Shown here in pieces: positions 18,298 to 26,912 of a DNA stretch of 64,000 nt (position 1 is its first letter; each line of letters opens with the position of its first letter). The position numbers were made by a program, and so were the translations under genes. The notes under the pieces are model-generated. The model ran no database searches and was not told where the DNA came from. It was given only the letters and a program-made list of their open reading frames with translations. This DNA is from Actinomycetaceae bacterium (GTDB lineage: Bacteria > Actinomycetota > Actinomycetes > Actinomycetales > Actinomycetaceae). The stretch lies in contig JAUMZK010000003.1 of the NCBI GenBank assembly GCA_030528145.1, forward strand, positions 62,001-126,000, read 5' to 3'.

Positions 18298-19931
18298 CAG
18301 AGTTCGCCTAACAAACCTAACGCTCGCCCTAGCGCACGTGGTACCGCCGCCGCAATATCCGAAGCAATAATAGGGTGACCTACCCCCACTTCAGCGTCAG
18401 CAGCAATGGTTGCCGCACTGCCATGAACCCACGCGGCAGCTGCCGCAAAAGTAGGTACGGAAGCGACGTCCTCGCCCGCTTCCACGAACGCCTGCCGCAT
18501 TGCCAAAACCGCCGCCAAAATGCCGGCAAGCACATCCCCACTGCCTGCCGTACCCGCCCATGTTGGCGCGTCTGCCTGCGAAAACAATTCCCCGTTCGGA
18601 CCCGAAATGACGGTAGTGTGACCTTTTACGAGGACGGTTGCCCCAATCACTTCAGCCAGCAAGCGCGCCCATTTCGCGGGGTCGCTTTGAATTTCGTTGC
18701 GACTTACGCCACCTTGTTCGCGGTTGTAGCCCAAACGGGTGGCCAGGGCAGCGGCTTCTCCGGCGTGCGGTGTCAAAACAGTGGTTTCCCCCAAAGGGGA
18801 AAGCGGTCTGGGTGCCAACAAGTCCACCCGGCGGCGGGCGCGTTTAGGAAGCCGGGAAGCTATTTCGGATACCAGTTTGAGGGCGCCCGCGTCGATTACT
18901 ACCGGCACTTTCGCCAGTATTGCCTCACCCGCTGCCTGCACGGCTTTGCTTTCGCGTAAAGTACCGCTGATTCCGGGCCCTACCAGCAAGGATTGAAACC
19001 GCCCCGTGCGAGTAACGACTTCAGGCAGACGGGTAATCAACGCCAGTTGGGCTTCGTCGGGGGCATCTAGGCGCACCATCCCGGCGCCTGCCCGAGCGGC
19101 TCCTAAAGCGCACAGCACCCCGGTCATGGGATATTCTTCGGACCCGGCAATAATTTGGGGCACTCCCCTGGTATATTTGTGGTCTTCAATACCTGGTACC
19201 AACCACAGGTCAGCTACGTCAGCTGCCGCCAAACGACTAACAGCCACCACACCGGGGATACCGATACCGAGGTCGACCACCACTAGCCGCCCAAACGCCC
19301 TCGAACTTTGGGGCAATAGTGCGGGAGATTTTGCTGCCCCCATGGTTACGGTCACGTCAGCGCGTAAAACCGGACCCGCAATTTCGCCACTATGCGGATT
19401 TATACCACTAGGTAAGTCAACGGCGATTACTATCGGTTCGTCCGGGCTGGCATCGCGTTCAGCATTCAGAGTGTCAACGACCAGTTCCGCAATGCCGCGC
19501 AACGGTCCTTTCGCACCTGTCCCCACAATGCCGTCAATCCACACTCCACCCCAAAATGCGGCTTCAGCAACCGTGCGGCGCACCAGCGTGCGTTTACGCA
19601 AAATTGTCAGGTCCACAATTTCCACGCCCGCTTTTGAGGCTGCCGCGAGCGCCCGCGAGTGTGGTTGTGCGGTTAACAGCAATGCCCGCACTTTCGCGCC
19701 CGAACCCGCCAAAAATGAGGCTGCGTACAGGGCATCACCGCCGTTATTGCCGCCCCCTACTAGTGCCACCACTGTTGACCCTTGCACCACGTATTGGCGC
19801 TTAGTCAGTTCGACGGCAGCTTCGCTGGCTACCGCATCGGCAGCTTGTTTCATTAGCGTATCCACAGCCGCTGCCGCCACTTTTGTGGCTTCAGCGCGGC
19901 GAACGTCCTCGCTAGCGTACGCGCGTAACAT
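18297..19931 (-). CDS. nnr: Bifunctional NAD(P)H-hydrate epimerase / ADP-dependent dehydratase
   Basis: Repairs hydrated NAD(P)H. The N-terminal YjeF_N half (about residues 1-215) carries VALVGGGNNGGDALYAA and the DLPSGINPHSG segment of the epimerase. The C-terminal ribokinase-like half (about 240-540) carries LLVGPGISG, LTPHAGEAA and the catalytic Asp in GTAGSGDVLAGILAA. At 544 residues it matches other fused enzymes. It lies directly after glmS (adjacent stop and start) and overlaps alr, as in many actinobacteria. Confidence 0.95.
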   Translation of the reverse strand: MLRAYASEDVRRAEATKVAAAAVDTLMKQAADAVASEAAVELTKRQYVVQGSTVVALVGGGNNGGDALYAASFLAGSGAKVRALLLTAQPHSRALAAASKAGVEIVDLTILRKRTLVRRTVAEAAFWGGVWIDGIVGTGAKGPLRGIAELVVDTLNAERDASPDEPIVIAVDLPSGINPHSGEIAGPVLRADVTVTMGAAKSPALLPQSSRAFGRLVVVDLGIGIPGVVAVSRLAAADVADLWLVPGIEDHKYTRGVPQIIAGSEEYPMTGVLCALGAARAGAGMVRLDAPDEAQLALITRLPEVVTRTGRFQSLLVGPGISGTLRESKAVQAAGEAILAKVPVVIDAGALKLVSEIASRLPKRARRRVDLLAPRPLSPLGETTVLTPHAGEAAALATRLGYNREQGGVSRNEIQSDPAKWARLLAEVIGATVLVKGHTTVISGPNGELFSQADAPTWAGTAGSGDVLAGILAAVLAMRQAFVEAGEDVASVPTFAAAAAWVHGSAATIAADAEVGVGHPIIASDIAAAVPRALGRALGLLGEL

Positions 19932-21833
19932 TTATTCGACCGTTACTGATTTCGCCAAGTTGCGGGGTTGGTCTACGTCCAAACCGCGAGTTTTCGCCAC
20001 TTCGCAAGCCAAAATTTGCAACGGCACCACCGTCAGCAGTGGCAAGTACAGTGTGGGCGCCGGGGGCACCGCAAACACGGCTTCCGCTAACTCCGCCGCC
20101 GCCTGGTCGCCCTCTTCTGCCACGCAAAACACCCGCGCACCGCGCGCCTTCACTTCGGCAATGTTGGACAGCACCTTGGCGTGCAATTCGGGACGACGCG
20201 GCGTAGGAACCACAAACACCACCACAACGCCCTCGTCAATGAGGGCAATAGGACCGTGCTTCAATTCCCCAGCGGCAAAACCTTCCGCGTGAATGTAGGC
20301 GATTTCTTTCAGTTTGAGGGCGCCCTCCATCGCCACGGGGAACCCTACATGCCGCCCCAAGAAGTAGACCGAAGATTCCTCCGCTAAAGTGCGCGCGACC
20401 TGACGCACGGACTCGGCGCCTGCTAGAACAGACTGCACTTTTGCCGGAATTTCGCCCAGCTTTTGCATATAATCTTCGATTTCGTCAATGTATTTGTTGC
20501 CCCGCACTTGTGCCAAGTACAGTCCCAACAAATAACAGGCAGCCAATTGGGCAGTGAAAGCTTTAGTGGATGCCACCGCGATTTCCCGCCCTGCGTGCGT
20601 CAACAAAACCGCGTCAGATTCGCGCGAGATAGTGGAACCGGGCGTGTTCACAATAGCCAACACGCGCGCCCCCTGCTCACGGGCGTGCCGGATAGCCATG
20701 ATAGTGTCCATTGTTTCACCCGACTGCGAAATAGCCACTACCAGGGTCTTTTCAGTAACTACCGGGTCACGGTAACGAAATTCGTGGGCCAATTCGACCT
20801 CGACGGGAATGCGGCACCAGTGCTCAATCGCATAACGGGCAACCTGACCGGCATAAGCCGCCGTGCCGCAACCGACGACCACAATTTTGTCAATAGTGCG
20901 CAACAATTCCGCCGGAATACGCAACTCGTCCAACGCTAAGTGCCCTGTAGCATCGAAACGATCCGCCAAAGTATCGGCGATTGCACGCGGCTGCTCCGCG
21001 ATTTCCTTTTCCATAAAAGTCGGCCAACCTGCTTTATCAGCCGCCTCAGTTTGGAAATTAATCTGGTAATACTTCGGCTGCGCTACCTGCCCATCTTTAT
21101 CGGTAACAATAATATTTTCCGCAGTAACAATAGCCAATTCGTCCTGGCCGATCTCCACCGCTTTATCGGTGTGTTCAGCAAAAGCCAAAACGTCAGAACC
21201 CAAGAAATTTTCGCCCTCGCCAATACCTAACACTAAAGGCGAAGAACGCCGGGCAGCCACGATTACCCCAGGGGCGTCCTCGTGAATAACCAGCAGCGTG
21301 AATGTGCCCTCTAACTGCCTCATAGCTGTCAACAAAGCTCTGGCGAGGCGTGCCGCCGCCGGCGACTGCGTGTCCGCGCCCCCCGCTGCCACCAAAGTGT
21401 CATTTTCCCCATCAGCTTCGTAAAGGGAATTAATCAAGTGCGCGGCGACCTCGGTATCAGTTTCCGAAACGAACGTGGCGCCCTCAGAATGCAGTTTTAC
21501 GCGCAAAGCGTCCGCATTTTCAATAATGCCATTGTGAACGAGCGCTAAATGTCCCGCTGTGTGCGGGTGCGCATTTGTAGTAGTGGGAGTACCGTGGGTC
21601 GCCCAACGGGTGTGCCCAATTGCGGCGCTCATAGGCGCAAGCGGCTCCGCCTTCAACAACGCACGCAAATTCTGCAGTTTCCCCACTGCCTTACGCACCT
21701 GTAATTCGTTTCCGAGGGCGGCAATCCCTGCAGAATCGTAGCCCCGGTACTCCAGCCTGGCTAAGCCGCCCATAACAACTTCTTGGCTGCGCAGCGAAGC
21801 GCCCCCGCTAACATGTCCAACAATTCCACACAT
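19932..21833 (-). CDS. glmS: Glutamine--fructose-6-phosphate aminotransferase (isomerising)
   Basis: Makes glucosamine-6-phosphate from fructose-6-phosphate and glutamine. I chose the start at 21833 so that Cys2 (MCGIVGHVSG) becomes the N-terminal nucleophile of the glutaminase domain; upstream in-frame starts would block this. The 633-residue product has the Ntn glutaminase domain (about 1-240) with RWATHG and HNGIIENA motifs. Two SIS domains follow (for example VGCGTAAYAG, ISQSGETMDT and ELKHGPIALI), ending in the usual KSVTVE. It is the first gene of the minus-strand nnr-alr operon. Confidence 0.97.
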   Translation of the reverse strand: MCGIVGHVSGGASLRSQEVVMGGLARLEYRGYDSAGIAALGNELQVRKAVGKLQNLRALLKAEPLAPMSAAIGHTRWATHGTPTTTNAHPHTAGHLALVHNGIIENADALRVKLHSEGATFVSETDTEVAAHLINSLYEADGENDTLVAAGGADTQSPAAARLARALLTAMRQLEGTFTLLVIHEDAPGVIVAARRSSPLVLGIGEGENFLGSDVLAFAEHTDKAVEIGQDELAIVTAENIIVTDKDGQVAQPKYYQINFQTEAADKAGWPTFMEKEIAEQPRAIADTLADRFDATGHLALDELRIPAELLRTIDKIVVVGCGTAAYAGQVARYAIEHWCRIPVEVELAHEFRYRDPVVTEKTLVVAISQSGETMDTIMAIRHAREQGARVLAIVNTPGSTISRESDAVLLTHAGREIAVASTKAFTAQLAACYLLGLYLAQVRGNKYIDEIEDYMQKLGEIPAKVQSVLAGAESVRQVARTLAEESSVYFLGRHVGFPVAMEGALKLKEIAYIHAEGFAAGELKHGPIALIDEGVVVVFVVPTPRRPELHAKVLSNIAEVKARGARVFCVAEEGDQAAAELAEAVFAVPPAPTLYLPLLTVVPLQILACEVAKTRGLDVDQPRNLAKSVTVE

Positions 21834-21942
21834 ATTTCTAATCAAACCATGAAGCACCTACAAGATCACCTTAACTTTACCGACTCTGCCAAAAATCACG
21901 CATAAAGAGGAATTATCTTTTGCTCTCAGTCATAATAAGAGC

Positions 21943-22941
21943 ATGACTTTTCTACTGCAGGCATTACGCCCTTCACCTTTCCCCAGCGAAGTTCCCCCGG
22001 AAAAACCTCAAGACACCGGCGCGTTCAGAAATTTCACTCGCGACAGTTGGGCGGGATTGGCAAAATCTACGCCGCTGCCGCTAACCAACACTGATGTGCG
22101 GCGTTTAGCCGGTTTGGGCGACCCTATCGATATTGCCGAGGTCGATGCTATCTATCGTCCTTTGTCTGCCCTGTTACAGCTTTACGTCAGTGAACAAAGG
22201 TCTTTAGCGAAAGAGCGCGCAACATTTTTGCGCGAAAATTTTCACCGTCCTACACCATTTATAGTAGGCATAGCCGGGTCTGTGGCAGTGGGCAAATCCA
22301 CGACAGCACGCATCTTGACCGAAATGATGCGTCGTTGGCCACAAACTCCCAATGTTTCTTTAGTTCCCACAGATGGGTTTTTACTGCCTACTGCAGAATT
22401 ACAACGACGCGGATTAATGGGACGGAAAGGCTTCCCTGAATCCTACGATAGGCGGGCGTTACTACGTTTCTTGCGGACAATAAAAAGCGGCGTAACTAAA
22501 ACAGAAATTCCCATCTATTCACACCAAATTTACGATATCGTCCCCGGTGAAAAGCAACAAATTATCAGTCCTGACGTAATTGTTTTGGAAGGACTTAACG
22601 TCTTGCAGCCGCCCATGCGCCACTCCCATAATGCGCTGGGCATCAGCGATTTCTTCGACTTTTCCATATATATTGATGCCCACCATAGCGATATCGAAAA
22701 ATGGTATGTGGATCGCTTCTTGCGCCTGCGCGAAACCGCTTTCCAAAAGCCCGATTCTTATTTCCGTTCTTATGCGGACCTTTCAGACGGGGAAGCCGTA
22801 GCCACGGCAAAACGCATCTGGAACAGCATAAACTTACCGAATCTGATGGAAAATATTCGCCCCACCAGGGGGCGTGCTCGCCTGATTATGACGAAAGATG
22901 CCGACCACCGGGTACGCAACTTAAGATTGCGCAAAGTGTAG
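21943..22941 (+). CDS. coaA: Type I pantothenate kinase
   Basis: First step of coenzyme A synthesis. The 332-residue product carries the P-loop GIAGSVAVGKSTTARIL near residues 109-125, the DGFLLPTAELQRRGLMGRKGFPESYD substrate segment and the EGLNVLQ motif. These are the hallmarks of CoaA (type I), which is subject to CoA feedback. Start ATG 21943 follows a short leader. It is divergent from glmS and convergent with glmM. It holds no full 8-mer motif, but one lies just after its stop (22968). Confidence 0.96.
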   Translation: MTFLLQALRPSPFPSEVPPEKPQDTGAFRNFTRDSWAGLAKSTPLPLTNTDVRRLAGLGDPIDIAEVDAIYRPLSALLQLYVSEQRSLAKERATFLRENFHRPTPFIVGIAGSVAVGKSTTARILTEMMRRWPQTPNVSLVPTDGFLLPTAELQRRGLMGRKGFPESYDRRALLRFLRTIKSGVTKTEIPIYSHQIYDIVPGEKQQIISPDVIVLEGLNVLQPPMRHSHNALGISDFFDFSIYIDAHHSDIEKWYVDRFLRLRETAFQKPDSYFRSYADLSDGEAVATAKRIWNSINLPNLMENIRPTRGRARLIMTKDADHRVRNLRLRKV

Positions 22942-22986
22942 ACGGACGCCGTCCCACCGCCCTCGAAATGACGCGAAAACAGGGGT

Positions 22987-23026
22987 GCGCCCCGACCGCG
23001 TTTCGGGTGGGTGCCGGTCGGGGCGC
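22987..23026. terminator. Bidirectional hairpin between coaA and glmM
   Basis: An 11-bp stem (GCGCCCCGACC / GGTCGGGGCGC) with an 18-nt loop lies between the convergent coaA and glmM genes. There is no clear T-run on either strand, so efficiency is uncertain. Confidence 0.6.
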
Positions 23027-23046
23027 TGTGGCGCGGACGAGCCGCG

Positions 23047-24402
23047 CTAGTCTTTCAGTGCGAGTTCCCTCGCAACTACAGTTGCGAGACTATCACATAT
23101 GACATCCGCTTCGCTCTGCGTAGCTGCTTCTACCATGACGCGCACTAAAGGTTCCGTTCCGGACGGTCGCAGTAGGACCCTCCCGCTTTCGCCTAATTGA
23201 TCTTCTGCCTGCGAAATAGCTTGTTGCAACACCTGGTTGGAACCTACCTGGGTCTTATCAACATTGGGCACATTAATCAGGGTTTGAGGGAGGCGCTTTA
23301 TAAAATCAGTCAACTCTTTTAACGTTTTCCCGGTTTGTTTTACGCGGCGCGCAATCATCAAACTGGTCAACACGCCGTCACCAGTGGTGGCGTAGTCACT
23401 GATAATTACGTGCCCAGATTGTTCCCCACCAATTCCGTAGCCGCATTCGCGCATTTTTTCGAGGACGTAGCGGTCCCCTACCGCCGTTTGTACAGTTTTA
23501 ATTCCGGCTTCTTTCATTGCCAATATCAGACCGAGGTTGCTCATGACGGTAACGACCAAGGTGTTGCCAGGCAGTTTGCCCTCTTCGCGCATTCCCAAGA
23601 CCAACATACCCATAATTTTGTCGCCGTCAATCAGATTGCCTTCATGATCTACAGCCAAACACCGGTCTGCATCCCCGTCGTAAGCAACTCCGAAATCGCA
23701 ACGCTGGCTAAGTACTGCATTTTGCAACTGCTGCGGATGGGTGGAACCACAGTTATCGTTGATATTACGCCCATCTGGGGAAGCGTTTATAACAACAGCA
23801 TCTGCTCCGGCTGCGCGTAACGCTTCTGGTCCCAAGTAGCTGGCGGCGCCGTTGGCGCAATCCACTGCAATGCGCAACCCACTCAAATCCATGCCCACAG
23901 CATTCACGAGGTGCGCCAAATAGGTTTTGTCTACTGCCCGTGATTCTTCCTCAACCTCACCAACTTCCCCACCAACTGGGCGCTGCCACTCCTGTCCCAA
24001 AAGGGATTCAATGTGCGCTTCGACCTCGTCAGGCAACTTGTACCCGCCTTTTGCGAAAAACTTTATTCCGTTATCTGGCATGGGGTTATGGGAAGCCGAA
24101 ATCATAACCCCCAAATCGTAACCGCCCTCGTCAGTGAGGAACGCCACCGTAGGCGTAGTGACAACGCGCGCCCGGTCCACATCCATGCCCGCGCTCGCCA
24201 ACCCAGCAGTAATGGCGTGGTCCAAAAACTCACCAGAAATGCGGGTATCCCGCCCCACCACAGCGCGGAGTCGCCGCCCTTGGTTCTGTGGATTAGACCG
24301 CACCATGCGTGCCGCCGCTACGCCCAGACCGAGCGCCAGTTCCGCCGTCAGATCCTTATTTGCCAGACCCCGCACCCCGTCGGTACCAAATAGTTTCGCC
24401 AT
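23047..24402 (-). CDS. glmM: Phosphoglucosamine mutase
   Basis: Converts glucosamine-6-phosphate to glucosamine-1-phosphate, the step after GlmS. I chose ATG 24402 (MAKLFGTDGVRG), with GAAAGGA upstream, rather than an in-frame ATG 24 bp earlier. The 451-residue product has the phosphoserine loop VMISASHNPMPDNGIKFF near residues 95-112, the metal loop DGDADRCL near 241-248, the sugar-binding GGEQSGHVI near 329-337, and the phosphate loop RPSGTEPLVRVMVEA. Confidence 0.97.
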   Translation of the reverse strand: MAKLFGTDGVRGLANKDLTAELALGLGVAAARMVRSNPQNQGRRLRAVVGRDTRISGEFLDHAITAGLASAGMDVDRARVVTTPTVAFLTDEGGYDLGVMISASHNPMPDNGIKFFAKGGYKLPDEVEAHIESLLGQEWQRPVGGEVGEVEEESRAVDKTYLAHLVNAVGMDLSGLRIAVDCANGAASYLGPEALRAAGADAVVINASPDGRNINDNCGSTHPQQLQNAVLSQRCDFGVAYDGDADRCLAVDHEGNLIDGDKIMGMLVLGMREEGKLPGNTLVVTVMSNLGLILAMKEAGIKTVQTAVGDRYVLEKMRECGYGIGGEQSGHVIISDYATTGDGVLTSLMIARRVKQTGKTLKELTDFIKRLPQTLINVPNVDKTQVGSNQVLQQAISQAEDQLGESGRVLLRPSGTEPLVRVMVEAATQSEADVICDSLATVVARELALKD

Positions 24403-24466
24403 GAAAAGTCCTTTCTTCAGGTCCAATTCTATAGTGTCCGTACCAAGGCGAAACTGGGCGTTAAAA

Positions 24467-24489
24467 CAAAAAACCCGGCCAGAGCCGGG
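24467..24489 (-). terminator. Terminator of rplM-rpsI
   Basis: Stem CCCGGC / GCCGGG with a 4-nt loop, followed on the minus strand by TTTTTTGTTTT. It lies 14 bp after the rpsI stop. Confidence 0.88.
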
Positions 24490-24503
24490 AATTTTTGCAA
24501 GCT

Positions 24504-24992
24504 TTAGCGCTTGGAGTATTGCGGCGCCTTACGGGCCTTCTTAAGACCAGCCTTCTTGCGTTCCACAGCACGAGCGTCGCGGGTCAAGAAGCCTGCCTTC
24601 TTAAGTGCCGGGCGGTTTGCTTCGCGGTCAATTTCGTTCAGTGCGCGGGCAATACCCAGGCGCACCGCGCCAGCTTGACCGGAAATGCCGCCACCGCCGA
24701 CGCGGACGATCACATCAAAGCGACCAGCCAGGTCGAGCAGGGTAAAAGGACCGGATACTAGTTGTTGGTGCAGTCGGTTCGGGAAGTATTCTTCCAAAGT
24801 ACGACCGTTAATAGACCATTTGCCTTCGCCGGGAATCAAACGAACGCGAGCAATCGCGCGCTTGCGGCGACCCAGACCAATGCCAGGAGCCATAATGGAC
24901 TGACCTGTACCTTGAGCAGGCGCTTCGGTTTCGGTCGTGTATTCTGCGGGAGCTTCGAGCTCTTCGATTTCTTCTACAGTGTTTTCAGCCAC
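24504..24992 (-). CDS. rpsI: 30S ribosomal protein S9
   Basis: S9 lies in the small-subunit head, and its C-terminal tail reaches the P-site tRNA. The 162-residue product has an acidic N-terminal extension of about 35 residues, common in actinobacteria, then [14 protein letters not shown] and the [19 protein letters not shown] motif. It ends in the basic tail APQYSKR. It follows rplM after 24 bp, the conserved L13-S9 pair. Confidence 0.98.
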   Translation of the reverse strand: MAENTVEEIEELEAPAEYTTETEAPAQGTGQSIMAPGIGLGRRKRAIARVRLIPGEGKWSINGRTLEEYFPNRLHQQLVSGPFTLLDLAGRFDVIVRVGGGGISGQAGAVRLGIARALNEIDREANRPALKKAGFLTRDARAVERKKAGLKKARKAPQYSKR

Positions 24993-25016
24993 GTTATTCC
25001 TCAGGGTATCGGACGA

Positions 25017-25460
25017 CTACTGGTCGACCTTCTTGATTTCGACGGGTTCGGGCTGCTGTGCCGTGTGCGGGTGCTCAGAGCCGGCGAAGACGCGCAGTTT
25101 GGTCATCTGCTTACGACCAAGCTTGTTATGAGGAACCATACCGCGTACTGCCTTGGTGATAACCCGTTCCGGGTGAGTTTCCATGAGTTCACGGTAGGTG
25201 ACAGCTTTCAGACCACCCGGATAGCCGGAGTGCCGGTAAGCTTTCTTGTTGTCCAGCTTGTTTCCAGTAAGGACGACCTTGTCGGCGTTAATGACAATTA
25301 CGTAGTCGCCGCAGTCGATGTGGGGTGCGTAAATTGGCTTATGCTTCCCACGGAGCAGGTTCGCAACAGTGGTTGCGAGTCGTCCAAGGACGACGTCTTG
25401 GGCGTCGACAATATACCACTTCTTGGTGATGTCGCTAGCCTTCGGTGTATAGGTGCGCAC
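25017..25460 (-). CDS. rplM: 50S ribosomal protein L13
   Basis: An early assembly protein of the large subunit. The 147-residue product starts [30 protein letters not shown] and has the [19 protein letters not shown] and [27 protein letters not shown] signatures. It is followed by rpsI in one transcript. No gene is seen in the 150 bp upstream, where the promoter must lie. Confidence 0.98.
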   Translation of the reverse strand: MRTYTPKASDITKKWYIVDAQDVVLGRLATTVANLLRGKHKPIYAPHIDCGDYVIVINADKVVLTGNKLDNKKAYRHSGYPGGLKAVTYRELMETHPERVITKAVRGMVPHNKLGRKQMTKLRVFAGSEHPHTAQQPEPVEIKKVDQ

Positions 25461-25613
25461 TTGCGTAGCCTTCGATAGTCGGTTTACGGCAGTTGCCGTC
25501 TTGAATGCTTTTCGTGTTCGCTTGGGTTGCGGGCGACGAGTGGGATGGCGTCTTACCCAAAGCGCAACTATCTAAGGTTACCTGCTAGTAAAGCGACTTT
25601 CAAAACGATGTGT

Positions 25614-26897
25614 TTAACCCCTCACCACTATCAGTGAGCGTGGCGGAATTACAACATGCCCTGTAACAGACTTACTGCTAACCAAGTCTGTGCCATTGAT
25701 GCCCGGTAATTCCGCCGCTTTGTCGCGGTGATTGAGCATTATTTGGTGCCCCGCACGAATCTGTTCCACGCCAGGAGTTACGGTTGGTATTTGCAATTTG
25801 GTTTGCAGGGCACTGACGAGGGCGATGGCTGCACGCCCACACGGGTCCAGATCCGCCCCCACTTCCCAAATGTAGCCTTTCGCTACTTTCGCTCTGGTGA
25901 CAACCGGATTTTCGTCCTCGTCAGTAACTATTATTTCGCGAGCGATACCGGGGACGAGAGTGCGACGAGACCAGGCGCCCTCGGGAACTAGTGACGTAAC
26001 AAAACTGATGGCGTAAGGGGCGGGCGTCGGTTCGTAAAGATGTTTGAGGGCGCCACGCAGGTGCGCCGCCGTGACTCGCAGTTTGACGCCGGGGCTGGCA
26101 GGTAATTGTGGACTTTGCAGTTGTCCGGTTATGCGGTAGGCGCGCGGGTCGAATATTTCTGATACCCCGGACGTTCCTGGCATGCCCGCTGGCAGTTTGT
26201 CTGTTTTCCCCGGTTCACTCTGCGCGCTCGGACGTTCCAGCATTTCTGCAGTGTTTTTAAAGTCGCCTTTTTGCCCGGCGTTTTGATGTTGGATTACGAG
26301 GACGCCCCCACTGTTAACGAATTCTGCTAACTGTGGCGGCAACGCGGCAGCGTCGGCGTCGGACGCATTTTGTGACTTCGACGTGCCCTGCCCCAATTGC
26401 GAAGGCGTGGTTAGGACAATGCGCGCAGCAGAAAAATCGGTGCGCGCGCTGGCACGAACCCCGTAACCCAACTCCCAAAAAGTGCGGTACCACGGGAAAA
26501 GTTCGCCACCGCCCTCGCGAAAATCCGTGTAAACAGTCACATCGGCACGCATTTGTTCGGTAATGAGGCGGCGCAGATTCGCGATCTCGTTTTGCCACAG
26601 CTGCTGGGTTAGGCTCAAGGCGGTGCCGGGCAGACCTGTGTCCGCCGCATTTGCGGCAACCCCTCCCCTAAGTTCCGTCGTGTCTGCTGTTTGTGCCCGT
26701 CCGGCGCCACCCACCTGAACCTTCACTCCGCGCGCCAACAGCGCGGCTGACCAGAGGGCGACGCGTCCGGACTGGGCGTCCTCGCCTTCCCATATCCACG
26801 GCGCGGACAGCCCCGCCAAATAGTCACCATGCCACAGCAAAGCGGGCGTGTCTGCCGCTTTATAATTTACCTGCATCACACCATCATAAGCGGGCAA
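25614..26897 (-). CDS. Protein resembling the C-terminal part of GH42 beta-galactosidases
   Basis: I do not recognise a full family match. From about residue 110, LRRLITEQMRADVTVYTDF with FPWYRTFWELGYGVR and then IVLTTPSQL and LAEFVNSGGVLVIQHQNAG resembles the region after the GH42 barrel and its trimerisation domain. The end, with DLVSSKSVTGHVVIPPRSLIVV, resembles the small GH42 C-terminal beta-domain. At 427 residues it is well short of the usual 650-700, and most of the catalytic barrel with its Glu pair appears absent. The upstream gene ends 15 bp away, so no missing half lies next to it. It could be a truncated relic or a non-catalytic paralogue. Eight motif copies lie in or at the edges of this gene. 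Confidence 0.45.
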   Translation of the reverse strand: MPAYDGVMQVNYKAADTPALLWHGDYLAGLSAPWIWEGEDAQSGRVALWSAALLARGVKVQVGGAGRAQTADTTELRGGVAANAADTGLPGTALSLTQQLWQNEIANLRRLITEQMRADVTVYTDFREGGGELFPWYRTFWELGYGVRASARTDFSAARIVLTTPSQLGQGTSKSQNASDADAAALPPQLAEFVNSGGVLVIQHQNAGQKGDFKNTAEMLERPSAQSEPGKTDKLPAGMPGTSGVSEIFDPRAYRITGQLQSPQLPASPGVKLRVTAAHLRGALKHLYEPTPAPYAISFVTSLVPEGAWSRRTLVPGIAREIIVTDEDENPVVTRAKVAKGYIWEVGADLDPCGRAAIALVSALQTKLQIPTVTPGVEQIRAGHQIMLNHRDKAAELPGINGTDLVSSKSVTGHVVIPPRSLIVVRG

Positions 26898-26912
26898 CTG
26901 CGCTCTCCCCCA

